Source of the DNA: Poa pratensis
Lineage: Eukaryota > Streptophyta > Magnoliopsida > Poales > Poaceae
Reading direction: 5' to 3'
Assembly (NCBI GenBank): GCA_947311845.1
Contig: CAMZMU010000107.1
Coordinates: 21,570,359 to 21,634,358 of the forward strand
DNA: 64,000 nt
Shown: positions 1 to 10,989 of the stretch, piece by piece
Layout: each line of letters begins with the position of its first letter
How positions within the stretch are numbered: the first letter of the stretch is position 1
Position numbers and translations under genes: made by a program
The notes under the pieces: generated by a model
What the model was told of the DNA's origin: nothing
The model's input: the letters and a program-made list of their open reading frames with translations, nothing else
Database searches by the model: none

Positions 1-261
1 TCTTTTCTTCTCTTCCTTCTTCTCTTCCAAGCCACCGTCTTGTCGGCCTTCGTTCCTCTTGCGCCTAGGCCATCTTCCCGTGGTCTTGTACCCTTGGTGA
101 CACACCTAACAATGCAATGGGAATAATGGTCAAGTAGTATAACGTCCAAAGGTGACATATGGTGAATCACATAGTGGAATGAGTTCACCTTTGAGGTCCA
201 TTGTGACTTGTAATGTATTGGAGTGCTTGACATGGTGATGGACGTATGTCGGGCTACATCA
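1..261 (-). repeat. 3' LTR, 261 bp visible
   Basis: Matches 4991-5251 with differences at two positions near 233 and 251. The remainder of this LTR lies before the window. Confidence 0.85.
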
Positions 262-280
262 TCTCCCCCCCCCCCTTTAA
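262..280 (-). other. Polypurine tract of the LTR retrotransposon
   Basis: On the minus strand a run of A and G, dominated by about eleven consecutive G, directly precedes the TG of the 3' LTR. It is the expected site of plus-strand DNA priming. Confidence 0.7.
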
Positions 281-731
281 AAGAGTCGTCCTCGACTCTT
301 GCTCTTCATCATCATGCAAAGGAGGTAGATGTTTGTCGAAGAATTGAATTCACCATGCCTACAAACATCAAAGACCAAGCAAAACATGTGTGTGCAAGAA
401 ATAGGAGCATATCAAAATGACATGTCCATTCTTTATCATAGCACCGTTAGCACAACACAAGAATATGAAAAGGTAGTGCAAGTGCAAGGTCAAAGTGCAA
501 GCAATCCAATGTAACATCTTCAAAATGTGGAACACCAAAACTCCATAAAATATGAGAGCCATCTAGGTATCTCATTTTGAACCATATGATCATTATTGCA
601 CACAAGGCATTGGAAAGAACAATTTGTCATCATCCATTGATGCAATAAGCGAGAGTTTGGCAAAAACACACAATGAAGAATGTCCAAAACATCATTATGG
701 GTGCAAACAAAGCACATGAAAGAGCAAGTTT

Positions 732-1604
732 TCAACATATTTGTTGCAACACCAAATTGGTAGAAACCAATAACTCATGACAAGACATGCTCAAAATGTC
801 ATTATGGTTGCACACAAGCCAAGTAAAAGAACAATTGTTCATCATATTTGTGGCAACGCATAAATCATTCATATGAAAGATGGGAAAATTTGTCTTGCCA
901 TAGGAGAAACCAACATCACAAACATGTTTGCAAACAAACCAAATGCAAGATAAATTGGTCAACTTGTTTGATGCAAAACATGGGAAAGGTATTAGAGCCG
1001 GGTTCGATCCACGACTCAAGTGTATGCTCTCAAGAGCTCGCATTGTCAACTCATGCTCAATGGCGGTTGACATTATTATGCGCTTACCGGCACACACAAG
1101 ACACCATGTGAAGAAATGATGTGCACGGTATATGAATACGTCATCCATCATGACGCGTCTCTTCATTTGCACAACACCAACCACACCAAAATCAAATGGA
1201 AAATATGACATATGTGGATGGTTACTATGCAAATTGAAGGATGGAACAAGGTCCATAAAAGATAATGAAAAGTCTCCACAAGGTGAGAAAGCTATGGGGG
1301 CAATCTCATAAGCCAATATATCAACATTATTGCAAACCAAGCATTTAAAAGAACAATTGTTCAATATTTTGGATGCAACAATGGGAAAGTAGCGCAAACA
1401 TCGATTGCAAAACATGGGTATGGCAAAGTCATCACAAATAGAAGAATCGACATGGTCATCATTGCGGAAAGCGTGAACATTGTTGTCAACAAACATTGGA
1501 AAAGAGCAATTGTTCGTCATGTTTGAATTGACAACGGGCGAGAATTGGAAACACTCGTAACTAGGCATGTCAATGGAAAAATCATCACAAATAGGTGATT
1601 CCAC
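732..1604 (-). CDS. Cys/Asn-rich repetitive ORF in the retrotransposon interior, function unknown
   Basis: A 290-codon open frame downstream of the gag-like ORF on the same strand, whose apparent start is not ATG. It contains diverged repeats around an NNCSF...VCNN core, seen near 820, 1345 and 1498 and again outside the frame near 615. Each repeat begins with an AACAATTGTTC-like DNA word. I recognise no domain. It may be a decayed repetitive coding region or simply a DNA repeat that happens to stay open. There is no evidence of translation. Confidence 0.3.
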   Translation of the reverse strand: MESPICDDFSIDMPSYECFQFSPVVNSNMTNNCSFPMFVDNNVHAFRNDDHVDSSICDDFAIPMFCNRCLRYFPIVASKILNNCSFKCLVCNNVDILAYEIAPIAFSPCGDFSLSFMDLVPSFNLHSNHPHMSYFPFDFGVVGVVQMKRRVMMDDVFIYRAHHFFTWCLVCAGKRIIMSTAIEHELTMRALESIHLSRGSNPALIPFPCFASNKLTNLSCIWFVCKHVCDVGFSYGKTNFPIFHMNDLCVATNMMNNCSFTWLVCNHNDILSMSCHELLVSTNLVLQQIC

Positions 1605-2196
1605 ATGATCAACATTGAAGTATCACATGGGAATAAAAATGTATCATATGATGGGGCAAGAAATCATCCATAGCATGCAAGCAATCATCATTCATCATGT
1701 CCACGAGGGGAACATGGTCACATCAACACCCATACCTTGATAGTCCGCTCATGTGAAGTAGGTGTTGAAGTAGTAGTCGCTTCCATGAAGCCGACTTGTT
1801 CATCTGATGTAGGCATGTGGTGCATCATCATCATCATGAAACCTAGTACACAATGAGAAAACACACTAGAGGAAGATGGTAAGTTGTTAGAAAGCAAAGT
1901 GGCCTCACTTGACCTCTCAACTACCTCTCTCAACTCAATGGTGTATCACTCATTCCCTCAAAATAGAAACACTCAAACTCACATATGGTGGGGCACTCAA
2001 CTCACTCTCGCTCTCGCTCAAGTGGGCTAAGTGGCTCTCATTCTCACATGGGATTGGTGCTATCTCCTCATTCAAGCACATGAGGGTAGGCTCGGTTTCC
2101 TCATCTCCACACGCCTCCAAGGTTGAAGGGAAACTCCCATGCTCAACCTTCTCGAGCTCATCGCCTCCAAAGATGCATGCCATAGTTTGGCCATCC

Positions 2197-3084
2197 TCAT
2201 TCAACGCATCCACCAATGTGATAGCATTGCTCATGCTCGCCTCCGTGGTCGAAGGGAAATCCCATTCTCGACCATCTTCTTGTCGCCTTATCTCCATTTG
2301 GGCACTCCCACATCATGTGACCATTGCCATCGCATATTGGACACGAGAGATTGGGACATTCTCGTGGACCATGGTCTTGGCCTTGGCAATTGTCGCATAT
2401 GCGTTCTTCCTCATGCCATATGGGAGTCCAAGTGTCTCGGCGATCTCTAGGGTGAGGTGGTGGCGAAGGAGTGCGTTCATGGCGTCCACCATTTGAGCGA
2501 TGAAGCTCTTGATGTTCATTCTTTTGGTACGCTCGAGGTGAGTGTTGACGTTCTTGTCGAGGTTCATGACGTCCATGACGATCGCGTTGTTGTGGTGGTG
2601 GTGATGGTAGGCGGTCATGATGTTCCCCATTTGGGCGTTGACGCTCTTGATGCGCGTTGGCATTGTTCACGCTAGGAGAACGTGGATGTTCCACGTGAAG
2701 ACGATGTCGTTCATGACCGTCGCGCCTTGGGTTATCTTGAAGATCTTGTTGTGGTTCACCTTGACGAGGACCATGACGCGTATGCCTTGATTGTGACGAC
2801 CTTGAAGTGTGCCTTGTGCGGCGCGAGCTTGGAGAAGAGCGATGTTGCACAAGGTTGTTGATAGCTTCGGTCACTCGCTCCATAGACGCTTCTTGCGCAT
2901 GCATGCGGTTGTTGAAGTTGGCTTCTATAGCTTGACGACGTCGTTCATAGTGGCATAAGCCATCACGAAGAAGGTGTCCAATACCAACGAACTCGTCAAG
3001 TGTAACATAGGCATGATCACCTTGAACTTCACCATGGATTTCCTCTTCCGAGCTTGAGCTTCCGTTTGTACTTCCCCTAAACAT
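2197..3084 (-). CDS. gag-like nucleocapsid protein with two CCHC zinc knuckles
   Basis: Open frame of 295 codons from the first ATG at 3084; the open frame extends upstream to 3195 without an ATG. The N-terminal third is acidic then helical. The middle is very rich in Arg, His, Pro and Ser, with repeated PSPPP-x-x-RDR units. Near residues 230-243 and 248-261 there are two knuckles of the pattern C-x2-C-x4-H-x4-C (CDNCQGQDHGPREC and CPICDGNGHMMWEC). Such tandem knuckles bind packaged RNA in retroelement gag. I do not recognise a canonical capsid domain upstream, so assignment to gag rests on the knuckles and the position between primer-binding site and polypurine tract. No pol frame follows. 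Host genes with CCHC knuckles are the alternative but less likely between two LTRs. Confidence 0.7.
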   Translation of the reverse strand: MFRGSTNGSSSSEEEIHGEVQGDHAYVTLDEFVGIGHLLRDGLCHYERRRQAIEANFNNRMHAQEASMERVTEAINNLVQHRSSPSSRRTRHTSRSSQSRHTRHGPRQGEPQQDLQDNPRRDGHERHRLHVEHPRSPSVNNANAHQERQRPNGEHHDRLPSPPPQQRDRHGRHEPRQERQHSPRAYQKNEHQELHRSNGGRHERTPSPPPHPRDRRDTWTPIWHEEERICDNCQGQDHGPRECPNLSCPICDGNGHMMWECPNGDKATRRWSRMGFPFDHGGEHEQCYHIGGCVE

Positions 3085-4242
3085 TTTCTCAAGATCAAGT
3101 GAGATATGTGGTAAAGAAAAACCAAGACAAACTATATCCCAAGTATAATGTGGCTTGAGAGGAGAGTATCCGGTTCTAACACCCAACACACACACTTATG
3201 AGGATAGGAAGGTATGAAGTGGCAAACGAAACAAGCAAACCCGCGACAAGTATATTGTCAAAGGTAGAGAAAATCCACAATGATCAAATTACCAAAGAAA
3301 CTCCAACCACAAAGTATCAAGAAACACACACAAAAGCGAATGATGGGGTTGGGCACCAAAGGGCGAGCACTCGAAGATAGGCAACCTAACGAAGACTACG
3401 TGCTCAAATGTCACCCAACACAAGAGGACGCTAGCTCAATTGCTTTTTGTGGGCAACGGATTTGCACAAGAGTTAACACTCACACTCACTTTGGCGGTCT
3501 TAGCTTTGTCGCAACCTACAAGAGATGAAACTTGGCACCACTTGATTCTTTTCTTTTCTCTTTTTTTTTTGATTTTTGCTTTTTGACGATGATTCCTTCT
3601 CTTTTGCTAGTGCCAAGCTCTCTAACGATACACACTCGCCAATACTTTGAAGACAAACACTCAACACGTGCAATGCCTCGCAATATCACCGAGCTAGTCC
3701 AATAGGTCAAGTTGCGCGAAAGGAAGAAGGGCTCACAACGGAAATGATGGTGGGGGAATGTCGAGTCCTTGGTGGCGTCGTCGCTTGGCGTTGATGATGC
3801 GTGGCTGCGGAAGCTTGTAGATGTCGTAGACGTAGAGCACACCAAGAAAGGACTCAAACCAAAAGGAAATGCCAAAACGAACCGAGGAAAAAGAAAAATT
3901 TCTGCAAAAATTGGCCCTGGCGGTAGTACCGCTTAACCCGGCGGTAGTACCGCTGCAGTCGAATCTGCTCGAGTTTGACTCGATTTTGGGGAATTTGGGG
4001 TCCAAAATTTCCTCGAATCCGTGGGAAATTGGCAAAATTAAGGCTAGGGAACGCAAACAAAGGTGGAGGGGGTCCTAAAGCAACAGATCCATGGACAAAA
4101 ACTACCAAAAACGCAACGAATCGACAGATCGGCTCGAATCAAGGCAAGGCTATTTTTGGTGGAAATTTTCGAATTTCTCAAAAACGAAGAAAAATTTGGT
4201 GGATTTTGGTGGAAACACAAAACAAATCCGTGTCAACCTAGA

Positions 4243-4254
4243 GCTCTGATACCA
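4243..4254 (-). other. Primer-binding site (initiator tRNA-Met type)
   Basis: On the minus strand the sequence TGGTATCAGAGC begins two bases after the LTR end. This is the 12-nt complement of the 3' end of plant initiator tRNA-Met used by many LTR retrotransposons. It fixes the transcription direction as minus. Confidence 0.85.
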
Positions 4255-4256
4255 TA

Positions 4257-5251
4257 TGATGCGGGTAGGTCCCGATTTTCACGGATTTGTGCGGAGGGAG
4301 AGAACACGAAGAACACACGAAGAACGAAGAACACAAAAGAGGGGAAATCAAACACACAAGGGTAAATAGCAAGTAGCAACCCGGCAAGACTCGATTGGTA
4401 ACAAATCCCCGTGGGCAGCCCCCAATCCTCCTCTCCCAAGCACACCTTACTCTTAGGATTGTTTGTCCAATTGGTCAATCCAACCAATCCAACCTAGCCA
4501 CCTAAAGATGGAAGATTAGCAAGTAATCGCAACTACAAGCGGAGCCTTGGTATCCACGCAGGGATCTTCTCCTCAAGAGGAGGCCTTGGTTCATCTCCAC
4601 ATGTGGAGGTCTTGATTCATCTCCATAGGAGGAAAGAGACACTTGAGAAGGAGGAGCAAGGCTCTACTTAGTTCTCAAATCATAGTCTAACCCTAGATCT
4701 AGTCCAAGGAGTCCTATTTATAGTGTTGACCCAACGGGGTAGGTGGGGAAGGGATAAGGGCCTCCAACCCGTGCAGGATACCGCAGCGGCAGTACTACCG
4801 CTGGGTTAAGGGTAGTACCGCTGGTGCGGGCAGGTTTCGCTCTTCCCACCTCGGCGGTACCGGCGGCGGTACCGCCAGCGGTACCAGTTGGTACCGGACA
4901 AGCGCGTCAGACGCCGATTCTGGCGGTAGCGGTGGCGGCAGCTCTCGGGCGGTAGTACCGCTTAACCCAGCGGTACTACCGCCGCGTGGGTCTTTTCTTC
5001 TCTTCCTTCTTCTCTTCCAAGCCACCGTCTTGTCGGCCTTCGTTCCTCTTGCGCCTAGGCCATCTTCCCGTGGTCTTGTACCCTTGGTGACACACCTAAC
5101 AATGCAATGGGAATAATGGTCAAGTAGTATAACGTCCAAAGGTGACATATGGTGAATCACATAGTGGAATGAGTTCACCTTTGAGGTCCATTGTGACTTG
5201 TAATGTATTGGAGTGCTTGACATGGTGATGGAAGTATGTCAGGCTACATCA
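4257..5251 (-). repeat. 5' LTR of the minus-strand retrotransposon (995 bp)
   Basis: Bounded by TG at 5251 and CA at 4257 on the minus strand, with the primer-binding site adjoining. Its terminal 261 bp match bases 1-261. The part at 4787-4990 holds several copies of a near-palindromic motif of the type GCGGTAGTACCGC. The motif also occurs at 3919-3955, outside the LTR, in the leader. Confidence 0.85.
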
Positions 5252-7200
5252 GGAAGCGATGGGAGTAGAACCGCCGTTTGCCACAGTTGGAGTGGAGGGA
5301 GAAAGAAGAACCACCGCCGCAGAAGTCCAACTCCGCTTCAACCCCGCAGCCACCATCGGTCGGGCCCGCATGCGACTGTCGGTTGTCACCTCGTTGTATC
5401 GCCCTCTTTATTTACATGTAATATGTGTCTCATTTAAATAAAGATCAAGTTACAAGCCACTTACATGTCGACCTGACAGATCGGAAAGGATAGGAAAAAC
5501 CTATCTTTTGCAACAAAAAAAAGGCCCTTAGCCAAGAAATACATTACAATCCAGACCGAAGAAAACTCTGAGCAAGATACCAACGCCCGTCACTCTCTCT
5601 GACGCTTCCGTAGCAGCCATCCAAGGAAAAGTGGACGTCACCTCTTCATCACCCGAGCTCGACGCATCTCCATCGCTGGTATATATGCAGCTTCACGGAA
5701 CTTCAAAGTAGCTCACCAAAGGTAAAGACATTGTCGTTGAAAGAATGATAGTGGGGCAGCACCCCGGAATCTCAGACACGCCATCGAACTCCAGACCAAG
5801 CACCACCACGCGACGACGTTGTAGGAGGAAATCTGATCTGCCAGTTTCAACCACGGAAACCAGCACAATATTCACCATTTTCTTGCTGCCACTGACGCAG
5901 ACTACCGTCTGTACACACTGTTGAACATCCTCCCGAACTTCACTCCGACACTGGAGCGAGCCCCATCGCAACAGCGAAGACCGAGGACACAAGTGCACCA
6001 CAAGGATGTCACCGCCGCCCTCTCAAAGCTCAACCGCACCCCGGGGCAAAACAGAGGCAAAGATATCAGAAATTCAATTTGGCTCCCGAGCTCACCTGCT
6101 CCTGGTTGAATAAAAAAATGAAAAAATAGCAAAACATTTCGAAAAACTGAAAAAAATGGTGAGTAACACACACAAGTTTTCCACATGGGTGCTAAGTTTC
6201 GTGCTAAAATGACATTCTTAGTGATCTGTGAAAAACACAAAATTAGTGACCAAATTGAGATTTCAATATATATATTTTTTGATCACTGGTTTTGTCCTTT
6301 TTCACAGAGCATTATGGATGTCATTTCACCACAAACTTGGTACGTAAGTCTAAAACTTGTATATGTTCGTAACTAATTTTTTTCAGAATTGTTTAAAGTG
6401 TTTGCTGTTTTTTCCAACTTTTTCTATTTAACGTGATCTAGCGAGACAAAACGCCTCCCTCGAAAGATATCAGGTACTGCTTCAAAAACAATACTTTTTT
6501 TTTAGGGGGACAAGTATAGCACATGAGCCAGGTAGCGAACGAGGCCGGCCGGCCGGCCCATGGTTAACGAGGCTGAAAATGGCCGTCCTTCCGTCCGTAG
6601 GCTTTGGTGCCTCGGCGGCCTCCTCCTCCCAATGTGGGCCGGCCCAAGTGACGCACGCACCAACTCTCGGAAAGAAAAGCCCAGGAGTGCAGGACTGCTT
6701 GGAATTGAACTAACCCAACCCAATCCGGCGGCATGAATAAGAAATACGGTTTCCCATGCATGCCGCGTCGTCACTCACTTGACTTCCAAAGGGTAGACGC
6801 CATCACCTGCGACATGGTTATCGCTGGATCAACGGTGGGTATCTCGAGCCGTCGTCGTCAACCTCGAGTCGCCTGAAGCAGATGATGTTGGTGTTAACCT
6901 TGTTGTGTAGATCTTCACCATGTTTATTTTGTTGTGTTTTTGAGTCATGCATGCAGATTAGGCTAGAGAGTGCGATAGCGGCTGGATTAGTCATGCAAAG
7001 ATGTGTGTGGGTGTGGATGGCACGGTGCAAGTGTTGTAGTGGCACTAGTGTGTGTATGTCGTTGCATTAGTTACTAGTCTAAACTGCATGTAGTGTCAGG
7101 CTCCGTGGGGTTGCAGCGGCTGAGTTATGCAGCAGATCAATGTGGAGCTAGAAGCGGACGCAATCAGTTGAGGAATGCATCAAGTGTGCCGTTATGGCAA
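5252..7200. other. Intergenic DNA, no gene recognised
   Basis: I see no convincing coding region. A-rich runs at 5513 and 6107 suggest old retroposon ends, but I could not match flanking target duplications. A GGCC-repeat lies at 6543-6558. Short open frames on both strands lack recognisable motifs. Confidence 0.4.
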
Positions 7201-7209
7201 GCTCGTGTC

Positions 7210-7367
7210 CAGTGGCGGAGCCAGCACATAGTAGTTGGGTTCAGATGAACCCAATGGATTTGCTCTAATCCAGGCTAAATATCTACTTAGCACCTTATAT
7301 CACTTAGTTTGACCCTGCATGTTAACATAGATGAACCCAATGCTTAATTTTGTGGGCTTCGCCACTG
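7210..7367. mobile_element. hAT-type MITE, 158 bp, TSD CTCGTGTC
   Basis: Starts CAGTGGCGGAGCC and ends with the inverse GGGCTTCGCCACTG, so the terminal inverted repeats share about 12 of 14 bases. It is flanked by an exact 8-bp duplication, CTCGTGTC, at 7202-7209 and 7368-7375. CAGTG ends with an 8-bp duplication are diagnostic of hAT elements. It carries no transposase and so is non-autonomous. Confidence 0.92.
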
Positions 7368-7634
7368 CTCGTGTCTGCAGAAAACTTGGAGGTTACTCAA
7401 ATCTGTACGTGTGTGTGCTGTTAGTGGAGACGTGGAGTAGAAATCGGATCAAGCAGTTGTGTTGCTTGGCCGGTGCGTCTCCTTTCCCTTTAAAAAGACT
7501 TGTAATCAGTTTGGTTTAATTAAGAGAAAGTGAGACAGAAAAGGCACAAGTTTGTGCGGTGCCAATCTCCCCGTGTACTCTTCATCTTCTCGTGTGTGTC
7601 TTCTTCCTTGGGCAGAGACTTCAGATGAGCAAAA

Positions 7635-8379
7635 TTCTCGGTCGATTCTATGTATAGAGCGCTCATTCTACCCGAAATTTCAGTCGATAGTTCTAATAAT
7701 AACAAACTTTGGAAGATGAAGATACCACTAAAAACTAAAGTGTTTGCGTGATATTTACGTCGAGGAGTAATTCTCACCAAAGATAATCTTGCCAAACGCA
7801 ATTGGCACGGAAGTAAAAAGTGTGTCTTCTGTCAACACGACGAGTCCATTACGCACCTATTTTTCCAGTGCGAGTTCGCTAGGTCTATATGGTCAGCCAT
7901 CCAGATTGGTTCTACCTTACATCCCCCTGTTCTGTTGCTAACATTTTTGGCAACTGGTTAAATGGAGTGGATCCTAGGTTCAAACTATTGAGTAGGGTGG
8001 GAGCGATTGTTGTTATTTGGTCGCTATGACTATGTAGAAATGACAAGGTTTTTAATGATAAAAATGCTTCTCTTATGCAGGTTATTTACCGGTGCACCGT
8101 GTGGAGCACCGAGACTTATTCTTGGAGGTGACGTCGAGACTAGAGGCTGTGGCCAGGAGTTATTTTCCTGACATGGGTGGCAACATAGACTCCAGATAGA
8201 CCTACCAGCTTCTTAGGTGGATCTGCAATTTCTCATTTTGATATGTAATTCGCCTTTTTATCTTTTGTTTACAGACTTGTGTGTTGGTGAACTGGTAGCT
8301 GTGTGCATCTTAACTATGCAGAGGCCGGATGTAATGCTTAAACCTTTTAAATAATATAAAAGCCCTTTATCTAAAAAAA
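7635..8379 (+). mobile_element. 5'-truncated LINE (L1-type) with 12-bp TSD
   Basis: The segment ends in an A-run at 8373-8380 and is flanked by the 12-bp duplication AGATGAGCAAAA (7623-7634 and 8380-8391). Its interior encodes the C-terminal end of LINE ORF2. Together these show target-primed reverse transcription with 5' truncation. It lies on the plus strand. Confidence 0.9.
7690..7975 (+). pseudogene. LINE ORF2 C-terminal zinc-binding domain (zf-RVT) fragment
   Basis: Translation reads LWKMKIPLKTKVFA, a stop, then YLRRGVILTKDNL, followed by CVFCQHDESITHLFFQC. This is the Cys/His zinc-binding region found downstream of the reverse transcriptase in plant L1 elements. The in-frame TGA near 7748 replaces a Trp codon of the family motif FAWYL, and the frame decays after about 7950. 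It is a dead fragment. Confidence 0.85.
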
Positions 8380-8944
8380 AGATGAGCAAAAGGAGATGAG
8401 AATCTGCAATCCCGTGTACGGCTCTAGCTACCATACGATGACGTAAAGCAGTGGCAGACAGGTACCCGTCCTACTCAGCTTTCCCTTTATATTTCTCATC
8501 AACTGTCGATCTTGTAAACTAATTTGATGGCTTAACGAAAGCATAAGCCTGCTTTTGCAGACAGCTCGCTTCACTGGGAGTCTGTGCTGTCGTTCATGTC
8601 CAAAAGGCCCTCGCATTTTCCCTTCACAAAGATATACAATATTATTTTTTTCGTTTGATGATGCGGGGATGGGTCATGGATGGATTTATCAATTTTATAA
8701 CGAGATCTCTCTGAGAGGATCCTTTCTGCCGCGCTAGCTTGTGATCGCTACCTAGCTGGCCAGATAAGGGCGACACGACAGGCTGCTTCTGCTGCTTGGC
8801 CGTTATGATGCTTGACCATGTGCTGGACTCCCTACTCCGTAGTCCCACCAATAGCTAGCGGTTCTTGTTGCAAAGTGCATGCTTGTTTGGCTACTTGGTT
8901 CCGAGCTCTAATCAGAGAATTATGATGGCGGATGACATTGGTGC

Positions 8945-9584
8945 TTCGCCCGTTCAATCCACCTCACCGGCGGCGACTCGCTGATTCCCCCTCCCTCCGC
9001 CGGGGGAACTCCGGATCTCGTCTTGTGTACAGGTAGGTTTGAGTAGGCTTCTCTCCGGCGGCGGGAGGGTGGGGGAACTCCGGATCTCGTCTTGTGTACA
9101 GGTAGGTTTGAGTAGGCTTCTCTCCGGCGGCGTTGAAGAGGCGGCGCGGTCGCAGTGGTGTTTGTCGGTGGAGGTCGTCCTCTTCGCTGGCGCTGCTCGG
9201 TGGAGCTCCGCCACGGATCTTCCACCACCATCATGCTCGCAGCTCCCGGGAGCTGTGCTGCGTGATTTCCCTTCGCCGGTGGCCAGGGTGCGGCGGCCGG
9301 ATGTGCAGAGTTTTGGAGGTTGAAGATTTGGAGAAGCACGGCGATGGCGTTGGAGTACCAGGGTGGAGGCCCTGTGGGTTCGAGGTTCGTCGACTTCCCG
9401 TCCGTAGAAGGGCTCCGTCTGATCCAAGACTTGGGAGGAGTTGCGGCGGCGCGCCGGCGGCACGTCCTGTTGCTCGTCAACGGCATCGGGTTCCAGCTGG
9501 ACTGATATGTAATTTTGTGTTTGTTCTGGACCTCCTTGTAAGGACTGTGTTTTAATATATCTTCACTTCCCCGCAAAAAAAAAA
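8945..9584 (+). mobile_element. Poly(A)-ended retroposon inside duplication copy 1
   Basis: Present in copy 1 but absent from copy 2, where 26 other bases occupy the site. It ends in ten A. It contains a 69-bp tandem repeat (from about 9003 and 9072) and is related near 9050 to the retroposon at 54739-55526 (shared GGCGGCGGGAGGGT). I see no clear TSD, and insertion was apparently accompanied by a small deletion. Open frames run on both strands because it is GC-rich; I do not call a gene. Confidence 0.6.
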
Positions 9585-9731
9585 CAGGCGCTATAATTGC
9601 TTCGCGTGCTAAAAACCGTCGTTTATAGGCGTTGGAGGAAAAAAACGGCGCTACAACAGACGCTGTAAAATAGGCCGCGCTGGAAACTAGAAGGACGTCT
9701 GCGACACGACAAGGCCGTTATGATGCTTGAC

Positions 9732-10502
9732 TAGGGATGGCAATGGGTACCCGATACCCGCTAACCCGACGGGTACCCGCGCTAAATGGGGAGGGTTTGG
9801 TGACAATTTATACCCGCGGGTGTACTTAGCGGTAAAAAACCAGACCCACCGGGTCTAGCGGAGGCGGGTATGGGGATGCCAAACCCGCACACCCGACAAG
9901 GACAAATGACCCCACATGTCATTGACTAACACCTCACCTAACCCACTTCCCCACCCCCACGCACGCACCACACCACACACCTCTCCCACGCACGCACCAA
10001 ACACGCACCACACGTCCACACACCAGACACCACACATCACACTGCACACACGACTCCCTCCTCCCTCGATCTTATCTTCTTCCGCCGCCCCTTCTGCGCC
10101 GTTCCTCCGGCGGCCCTCCTGCGGTGCTCCTCCACCGCTCCCTTTCGGCGCCCCTCCTGCGAGCTCCTCCACCGCACTCCCTTACTGCGCCGCCGCCGCC
10201 ACTCCCTTCTGTCGCCGCCGCTCCTCCGGCTGCCGTCCTGCCGCGCCGCCGCCCGTACTGCGCGCTCCTCCACCGCCCCTCCTGCGGCGCCGCCGCTCCC
10301 TCCAGCATCGACGACTCCTTCGCTTTTCCCTATTGTGCACCTTCACGGGTACCCGTCGGGTCCCGTATACCCGGCGGGTGGCGGGTCTGATGGAGCTCTA
10401 GACCCGCCGGCGGGTATGGGGGCGGGTGGCGGGGCGGGGAGAGGGGGCGGGTGCGGGTATGGGGGTGCCAAACCCGCACCCGAACCCGGCGGGTGCCATC
10501 CG
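9732..10502. mobile_element. GGGTACCCG-rich foldback-like insertion, 10-bp flanking duplication
   Basis: Flanked by GATGCTTGAC at 9722-9731 and 10503-10512. The ends are roughly inverted (GGATGGCA... inward from both sides) and rich in GGGTA/TACCC words over about 150 bp on each side. The centre is a low-complexity CA-rich then GCC-rich stretch, open on both strands without recognisable motifs. The superfamily is not assigned. Confidence 0.6.
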
Positions 10503-10989
10503 GATGCTTGACCATGTGCTGGACTCCCTACTCCGTAGTCCCACCAAAAGCTAGCGGTTCTTGTTGCAAAGTGCATGCTTGTTTGGCTTCTGAACTTGGT
10601 TCCGAGCTCTAATCAGAGAATTATGATGGCAGATGACATTGGTACTTCTCTGAAGTAATAGTATCTCCAACAGGCGCTATAATTGCTTCGCGTGCTAAAA
10701 ACCGTCGTTTTTAGGCGTCGGAGGAAGAAAAAAACGGCGCTACAACAGACGCTGTAAAATAGGCCGCGCTGGAAACTAGAGGACGTCTGCGAGACGCCCA
10801 CCGCCGTTTTGAAACCTTCGCCCGCCTGCCTCGCGCCGGTGCCGGTGAAATTCCCGCGAGGGAGGGCTACTCCGGCACTCTCCCCACGACCCAACCGACG
10901 CCGACGCCGCACCAAACCATAGCGAGGGGGTCGTAACCGCTCCCACCGATGTCGCACCAAACCCTAGCGTCGGGCTCGTCCCCGGCCTC

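Larger units (their letters stand above)
1..5251 (-). mobile_element. Non-autonomous LTR retrotransposon (3' LTR truncated by window edge)
   Basis: Bases 1-261 and 4991-5251 are the same sequence with two mismatches that I can see, so they are parts of two LTRs. Read on the minus strand, the complete 5' LTR is 5251 down to 4257 and starts TG and ends CA. It is followed after 2 nt by a tRNA-Met type primer-binding site (4254-4243, TGGTATCAGAGC). A purine-rich polypurine tract adjoins the other LTR at 262-280. The roughly 4 kb interior carries a gag-like ORF with two zinc knuckles. I see no protease, integrase, reverse transcriptase or RNase H motifs, so the element needs enzymes in trans. The near identity of the LTRs implies a recent insertion. 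The TSD cannot be checked because the left end lies outside the window. Confidence 0.85.
8771..10795 (+). repeat. Tandem direct duplication, unit about 0.9 kb, each copy with its own insertion
   Basis: The stretch beginning at 8805 (ATGATGCTTGACCATGTG) recurs at 10503, and the stretch at 9585-9707 recurs at 10672-10790. Copy 1 carries an A-tailed insertion (8945-9584); copy 2 carries a GGGTACCCG-rich element (9732-10502). A word close to GCGACACGACA lies at the start of copy 1 (about 8770) and at the junction (about 9698). This suggests that unequal exchange or template switching made the duplication. Confidence 0.8.

Noticed and set aside
980..1016. tRNA-like or primer-binding-like text (GGTATTAGAGCCGGGTTCGATCC) on the plus strand
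   Set aside because: It resembles TGGTATCAGAGCC plus a B box. However, no LTR ends before it on the plus strand, no A box precedes it at a suitable distance and no cloverleaf forms; it lies inside the minus-strand element.
6543..6558. GGCC tandem (GGCCGGCCGGCCGGCC) as a regulatory palindrome
   Set aside because: It is a short simple repeat with no gene nearby; nothing supports a function.
10037..10401. Long overlapping open frames on both strands in GCC-repeat DNA
   Set aside because: Low-complexity GC-rich sequence stays open in several frames. The translations are Pro/Arg/Ala monotony without a domain.
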